Shown in pieces: positions 60,138-64,000 of a stretch of DNA of 64,000 bases. Below the pieces are notes generated by a model. The model searched no databases, was not told the DNA's origin, and saw nothing but the letters and a program-made list of their open reading frames with translations. How positions within the stretch are numbered: the first letter of the stretch is position 1; every line of letters begins with the position of its first letter. A program made the translations under genes and the position numbers. This stretch comes from Alkalicoccus urumqiensis (GTDB lineage: Bacteria; Bacillota; Bacilli; Bacillales; Salisediminibacteriaceae): NCBI RefSeq assembly GCF_002993335.1, contig NZ_PVNS01000004.1, positions 203,219 through 267,218 on the forward strand, in the 5' to 3' direction.

Positions 60138-61730
60138 CTACTGCAGATCTCTATTACGGTAAAGGAAAAACGCAGCGGCATAAACGGCAGCGGCCACAGC
60201 TGTCAGCAGGATAAGCGGCAGCAGCTCCACCTCTTCGACCGGCATTCTTGGTACGTATCCGTAGGGAGTCAATTTCTCTGTCCAAGCGGGAAATTGAAAC
60301 AAACCGCCCATATAGACGATGACGAAAGAGGCTGTGACATAGCCCCAGATCCAGCTGACGAACGCCGGCCGGACAGCCAGAAGAAGTGCCGATGCCGATG
60401 CCATCACCCACACTGCCGGAACGTAGGCGATCCCTGCGAGGAAATAATCCTGAAACGGTCGTCCATCTTCAATCACAGCGGCTGCCGCTCCGGCAAGCCC
60501 GGCACTTGAAGCTGCGGTAAACAGCACTGTGGCAGAAACCGTCAATACGGCATAGCTTCCAAACAGCCGCCACCGGGACACCGGACGCGTCAAAACAGCT
60601 TCTGCACGCTGGTTGTTTTCTTCAGCCCGCAGCTTGGTTGTCGACAGCAGCGCCGGTACGGTTGCCATTATAGAGAGGACTACGAACAGAAGCGAGACGA
60701 ACTGGTCGGTCATGGATACACCGGCCATCTGATCCATAAATTCTTTCATAAATTCAATGTCGGCAAAGTAGGCATCGGTATCGCCGAGAATCGAGCCGTA
60801 CATAGCGCCGAGCAGCAGGAGCACCAGTGCCCAAATAATGAGAGACGTACGCTGCAGCCGCAGCGCGAGAGCGAAAGGACTTCGAAGCAGTGGCCCGGCT
60901 TCAGCTTTCCCTTCCCTGGGAGGAAGCACGCCGGATCCGATGTCTCTCCGGTTAAACAGCCAGCCAGCGGCGCCAAGAAGAATCACCGAGGCCGCCGTTG
61001 TTAACAAAAGCGGCCAGACAATATTGGAGACATACGCTTCCGACTTCACGATCCATCCGAACGGACTGAGCCAGCTCCACGCTCCTCCGCCCACGTCGCC
61101 AACGGCCCGGACCGTATAAAACAGAGTCATCAGCCCCATCGCCAGTCCGGAAGCGCCCCGTGCACTGCTGCTCAGCTGAGCTGTGAGCAGTCCCAGGCCG
61201 AGAAAAAAGATACCGGCAGCAGCAAGAGCACCTCCGTACACAATAGACCCTGTCCACGTCTGCCCTTCCAGACCCATAACACCGAGACTGACAGCCGTTC
61301 CTGCACCAATGAGAAGATTTAAGACGAAAACGACGACTGTACCGGAGGCGGCCGGCGCCAACGCACCAGCCGGGAGAGAACGGACAATTTCCATACGCCC
61401 GGTTTCCTCTTCGGTACGGGTATACCGTATTATCAGAAGGATGCTCATGACAGCCATCACCAGTGCGCTCATTGCGAGCATCTGGTGGCCCATCATGGCA
61501 CCGTAATGGTAGTTATCGAGGCCGTACCCCGGACCGACGAGTGCCGTCATCGCCGGATTAATCATCGTCTCCGCCAGCTGCTGCCGTTCGGTTTCGTTTG
61601 TATAGAGCCCGGGAAACGAAAGGGCCGTTGCCGCTTGGACAAGTACGAGGCTCAGAAACCATATCGTCAGCCGGAGCCAGTCCCGTTTCAGCGTGAGGCC
61701 GATGAGTACAAGCGTCCCTTCGAGCTTCAT
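60138..61730 (-). CDS. ABC-2 type exporter permease (twelve-span, TetR-controlled)
   Basis: 530 residues with about twelve spans in two halves. The repeats IIRYTRTEEETGRMEIVRSL and STTKLRAEENNQRAEAVLTR lie at equivalent places in each half, as in exporters of polyketide-like antibiotics (COG3559 type). It begins inside the stop of the ATPase gene (ATGA). Partner ATPase and TetR regulator precede it in one operon, indicating drug or natural-product efflux. Confidence 0.87.
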   Translation of the reverse strand: MKLEGTLVLIGLTLKRDWLRLTIWFLSLVLVQAATALSFPGLYTNETERQQLAETMINPAMTALVGPGYGLDNYHYGAMMGHQMLAMSALVMAVMSILLIIRYTRTEEETGRMEIVRSLPAGALAPAASGTVVVFVLNLLIGAGTAVSLGVMGLEGQTWTGSIVYGGALAAAGIFFLGLGLLTAQLSSSARGASGLAMGLMTLFYTVRAVGDVGGGAWSWLSPFGWIVKSEAYVSNIVWPLLLTTAASVILLGAAGWLFNRRDIGSGVLPPREGKAEAGPLLRSPFALALRLQRTSLIIWALVLLLLGAMYGSILGDTDAYFADIEFMKEFMDQMAGVSMTDQFVSLLFVVLSIMATVPALLSTTKLRAEENNQRAEAVLTRPVSRWRLFGSYAVLTVSATVLFTAASSAGLAGAAAAVIEDGRPFQDYFLAGIAYVPAVWVMASASALLLAVRPAFVSWIWGYVTASFVIVYMGGLFQFPAWTEKLTPYGYVPRMPVEEVELLPLILLTAVAAAVYAAAFFLYRNRDLQ

Positions 61731-62617
61731 GGCTGCTCCTCCTTTTCATAGTAGCGCATGAACAGATCCTCCAGCGTCGGCGGGGCACTTTCCAGCAGAT
61801 ACACATCCCTGCCGTGCAGGGCATCCACTACCTGATTCACCTGATCGGCCTCCACCTGCACCAGCCACAGATCATCCACTTTCTCAGCATGCGCCACCGC
61901 TGATAGAGCGTGGAAATCCGGCGCTTCCCCGTGGAGTCCGATACGCATTTCCACCCGTGTTAAATGCCGGAGTTCCTGAAGGGAGCCAGTTTCAATGATC
62001 GACCCATTGCGGATAATCGCCAGCCGGTCACACAGCTTTTCGACTTCCGATAATATATGACTGGAAAGAAGTATCGTTTTTCCTTCCCTCTTCGCTTCAA
62101 ATACGCATTCCTGAAACGTACGCTCCATTAAAGGATCCAGTCCGGATGTCGGCTCATCGAGAATGAACAGCGAGGCATCAGAAGCAAATGCAGCAACAAG
62201 CGCTACTTTCTGGCGGTTCCCTTTGGAATACGTACGGCACTTTTTCTTCGGATCCAGCTGAAATCGTTCGATCAACTCTTCTTTCTTCTGCTTATTTCCG
62301 CCTCCATTTAAACGGAGCATAAAATCAATGACTTCCCCGCCGCTCAGGTTCGGCCATAGGTGCACGTCCCCGGGCACATAGGCAGTCTGATGGTGAACAG
62401 CGACGGCTTCTTTCCAAACGTCTTTTTCAAAAATGGAGGCGGTGCCGGAAGAGGCCCGGATAATGCCGAGAAGCACCCGGATGGCAGTCGATTTCCCGGC
62501 GCCGTTCGGACCGATAAAACCAAAAATCTCTCCTTTTTTAACACGAAGAGTAACCTGATCGAGCGCCTGCACTCGTCCAAACGATTTCGATACATTATTC
62601 ATTTCTACAATGTTCAT
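61727..62617 (-). CDS. ABC transporter ATP-binding protein of the efflux operon
   Basis: 296 residues. Walker A GPNGAGKSTAIRVLLG, signature YSKGNRQKVALVAAFAS, Walker B LFILDEPTSGLDPL and switch His in LSSHILSE, then a C-terminal domain of about 80 residues typical of drug-efflux ATPases. Its ATG overlaps the TetR stop codon by one base (TAATG). Confidence 0.92.
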   Translation of the reverse strand: MNIVEMNNVSKSFGRVQALDQVTLRVKKGEIFGFIGPNGAGKSTAIRVLLGIIRASSGTASIFEKDVWKEAVAVHHQTAYVPGDVHLWPNLSGGEVIDFMLRLNGGGNKQKKEELIERFQLDPKKKCRTYSKGNRQKVALVAAFASDASLFILDEPTSGLDPLMERTFQECVFEAKREGKTILLSSHILSEVEKLCDRLAIIRNGSIIETGSLQELRHLTRVEMRIGLHGEAPDFHALSAVAHAEKVDDLWLVQVEADQVNQVVDALHGRDVYLLESAPPTLEDLFMRYYEKEEQP

Positions 62618-63261
62618 TAATGCGCCTCCTCTCCGGCCCCGCCGGAATAATAAACGATCCGCAGATCCTTAAGATACTGCCTGAACTCATCCCAGAGGGG
62701 GTCCAGCTCCTCCTGCGTAATCCGATGACCCTCAAGCCTCTTTAACACGCTGTCCGAGTATCCCTCGATCGCGTAGTGAAGCATATGAATTATCCTTTCA
62801 GCAGGCAGATCCTGACGAAGCATGGAATAATCCACTCCTGAAAACATCCGTTCTTTCATTTCTGCCTGCAGCCGGTACATTTCTTCTTTCTGCTGCGTCG
62901 ATAATTCATTCGCATAAACAACAAGCAGGTTCCCCGCAAATTCAAAGAAGGAAGGTTCCTGTATATATAACTGCAGCTTCATTTCTGCCGCTTTTTCAAA
63001 CCGGCTGATCACGTCGCTGTGGGATAAAACCATTTCCTCCACCTGCTGCGACATACGCTTGAGGGTGTAGGATACTGCGTAATTCCAAAGCTCGGCTTTC
63101 GATCCAAAATAATTAAACAGCGTTCCTTTACTGATACCTGCTTCAGCGACGATCCGGTTTGTTGATGCGCGTTTTCTGCCATGGGAAGCAAATTCTGCAA
63201 GAACGGCCTGACGAATCGGCAGCTGTTTTTCTTCCGGAAGTTTCTCAAACGGCAGCACCAT
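62617..63261 (-). CDS. TetR family repressor of the efflux operon
   Basis: 214 residues. N-terminal helix-turn-helix: AVLAEFASHGRKRASTNRIV, then AEAGISKGTLFNYFGSKAEL; the ligand-binding C-terminal domain is unrecognised. It leads the operon and should bind the two palindromes in its own promoter, releasing them when a toxic ligand appears. Confidence 0.93.
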   Translation of the reverse strand: MVLPFEKLPEEKQLPIRQAVLAEFASHGRKRASTNRIVAEAGISKGTLFNYFGSKAELWNYAVSYTLKRMSQQVEEMVLSHSDVISRFEKAAEMKLQLYIQEPSFFEFAGNLLVVYANELSTQQKEEMYRLQAEMKERMFSGVDYSMLRQDLPAERIIHMLHYAIEGYSDSVLKRLEGHRITQEELDPLWDEFRQYLKDLRIVYYSGGAGEEAH

Positions 63262-63297
63262 CCCATTCCCTCTTTCTATTAAGAATGTTTTCGATTT

Positions 63298-63355
63298 TTC
63301 TAGAAGTGACCAAGTTGGTCACTTCTAGAATATACCTTTTGACCAGTTTGGTCAA
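63298..63355 (-). promoter_or_regulatory. TetR operon promoter overlapped by two perfect palindromes
   Basis: Promoter on the minus strand: TTGACC (63355-63350), 17 bp, TATTCT (63332-63327). TTGACCAGTTTGGTCAA (63339-63355) covers the -35. A second palindrome at 63298-63330 has 16-bp perfect arms (TTCTAGAAGTGACCAA) around one base and runs from the -10 through the start site. Both share TGACCA/TGGTCA half-sites. Confidence 0.9.
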
Positions 63356-63367
63356 TGACTGTACAAA

Positions 63368-63397
63368 ATAAAAAAGCTGCGGCCCTGAAAGCCGCAG
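63368..63397 (-). terminator. Second terminator downstream of the rRNA operon
   Basis: On the minus strand CTGCGGC pairs with GCCGCAG, followed by CTTTTTTATTTT. Confidence 0.75.
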
Positions 63398-63436
63398 AAG
63401 ATCCGGGAAGGTTGTCGAACAGGTAGAAGGACGGCG

Positions 63437-63548
63437 GCGCTTCTCCAGGCCTCGGCAGAAGCTTGCCGTGGGGCTTGCCTCAGCTATTTCCCAGACTGGT
63501 CCGGTCTGGGAAAGGATCTTCGGACGGCGCTGATCCCATCTCGATTTT
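63437..63548. repeat. Dispersed hairpin repeat R1, copy c
   Basis: CGCTTCTCCAGGCCTCGGCA, GAAGCTTGCCGTGGGGCTTG, hairpin TTTCCCAGAC / GTCTGGGAAA, and GGATCTTCGGACGGCGCTGA. About 25 bp upstream it also shares GTTGTCGAACAGGTAG with copy d. Confidence 0.87.
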
Positions 63549-63589
63549 GGAAGGTATCCGGCCTGGGAGGCGCGGACAACGCTTCGTTT

Positions 63590-63672
63590 TAAGAAGTATG
63601 GCTCCGCGCGGCCGCGCCGCAGGCCAGAAGCCAGCTGCCATACGGCTCAACCCAAAGGCCGGCTCCGCTCGT
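63590..63672 (-). repeat. Dispersed repeat R2, copy c
   Basis: On the minus strand GAGCGGAGCCGGCCTTTGG, a stem region, then CTGCGGCGCGGCCGCGCGGA. Lies beside R1 copy c, between the two rRNA terminators. Confidence 0.85.
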
Positions 63673-63709
63673 GCGTTCCGCCGGACGACCTGCGTCCGTG
63701 CGGAAACAC

Positions 63710-63738
63710 AAAAAAAGACACCACCGTCTGGTGGTGCC
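63710..63738 (-). terminator. Primary terminator of the rRNA operon
   Basis: On the minus strand GGCACCACC pairs with GGTGGTGTC around AGAC, followed by seven T, just after 5S rRNA. Confidence 0.88.
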
Positions 63739-63743
63739 GGGTG

Positions 63744-63861
<118 letters not shown>

Positions 63862-63932
63862 ATTGAGCATCCGCTCAAAACTGGATAACGCGTCGATCCA
63901 CGAAGATCAGTGTCCTGGTGTTGCCGTTGTTC

Positions 63933-64000
63933 TTGGTTAAGTCCTCGATCGATTAGTATCCCTCAGCTTCACGTGTCGCCACGCGTCCACCCGGGACCTA
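63933..64000 (-). rRNA. rrl: 23S ribosomal RNA, 3' end only
   Basis: On the minus strand GGATACTAATCGATCGAGGA then CTTAACCAA is the conserved 3' end of Bacillus 23S rRNA; the rest lies beyond the right edge. The 71-bp spacer to 5S shows no tRNA. Confidence 0.95.

Noticed and set aside
63862..63932. tRNA gene in the 23S-5S spacer
   Set aside because: The 71-bp spacer has no cloverleaf arms or T-loop sequence.

Overview
The window comes from a low-GC Gram-positive bacterium of the family Bacillaceae with mid-range base composition (low fifties per cent GC by eye) and acidic proteins, probably a salt- or alkali-tolerant species. The evidence is the B. subtilis-like order groEL-groES / ydiL-ydiK / rex-moaC / ydiF / tsaD-rimI-tsaB-tsaE, together with a yoaS-yozG-yoaT set, an ecsA-ecsB pair, a desaturase-desK-desR set, and Bacillus-type CIRCE, Zur and Fnr sites.

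Layout. 1-3.0 kb: hexonate (galactonate or gluconate type) catabolic operon with an IclR regulator, cut by the left edge. 3.0-5.2 kb: small membrane protein and the Ecs ABC transporter. 5.3-5.5 kb: phased repeat array A. 5.6-11.7 kb: acyl-CoA ligase, flavin reductase, peptide-type binding lipoprotein, SDR, SMP-30 lactonase. 11.8-14.8 kb: membrane-fluidity system (desaturase, DesK, DesR). 15-17 kb: ECF sigma factor and anti-sigma factor. 17-20 kb: sugar isomerase, small proteins, EamA transporter. 20-22.5 kb: Zur-controlled zinc-starvation cluster (YciC/ZagA-type GTPase with an in-frame amber stop, zinc-free S14, two more genes). 22.5-31.4 kb: keto-acid decarboxylase, GNAT, yoaS-yozG-yoaT, TPP riboswitch with tenA and a lipoprotein, aldo/keto reductase, membrane proteins. 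31.5-38.2 kb: fnr followed upstream by a six-gene nitrate-reduction operon whose promoter carries a perfect Fnr box. 38.4-43.9 kb: SDR, EAL protein, soluble chemoreceptor, YczE-type protein, nitronate-monooxygenase-like enzyme, DUF488. 44.0-45.7 kb: AT-rich two-gene island (split HipA-like kinase plus HIRAN protein). 45.8-59 kb: the conserved groE to tsaE block, containing an AbgT transporter and, between ydiF and tsaD, a dense DnaA-box cluster and two more phased arrays (B, C). 58.9-63.4 kb: PLP lyase and a TetR-controlled ABC exporter. 63.4-64 kb: composite repeat, 5S rRNA and the 3' end of 23S rRNA, all on the minus strand.

Most unusual. Three intergenic arrays (A 5312-5498, B 55748-55934, C 55411-55576) are built from a short conserved motif repeated every 21 bp. 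In all three, the step between the fourth and fifth unit is 19 bp instead of 21. A and B have nine units and identical total length; C has eight units and a different motif. The 19-bp step breaks any reading frame, so the arrays look like DNA- or RNA-level elements. I know of no named family they match. Two dispersed hairpin repeats (R1, R2), often side by side, are also present.
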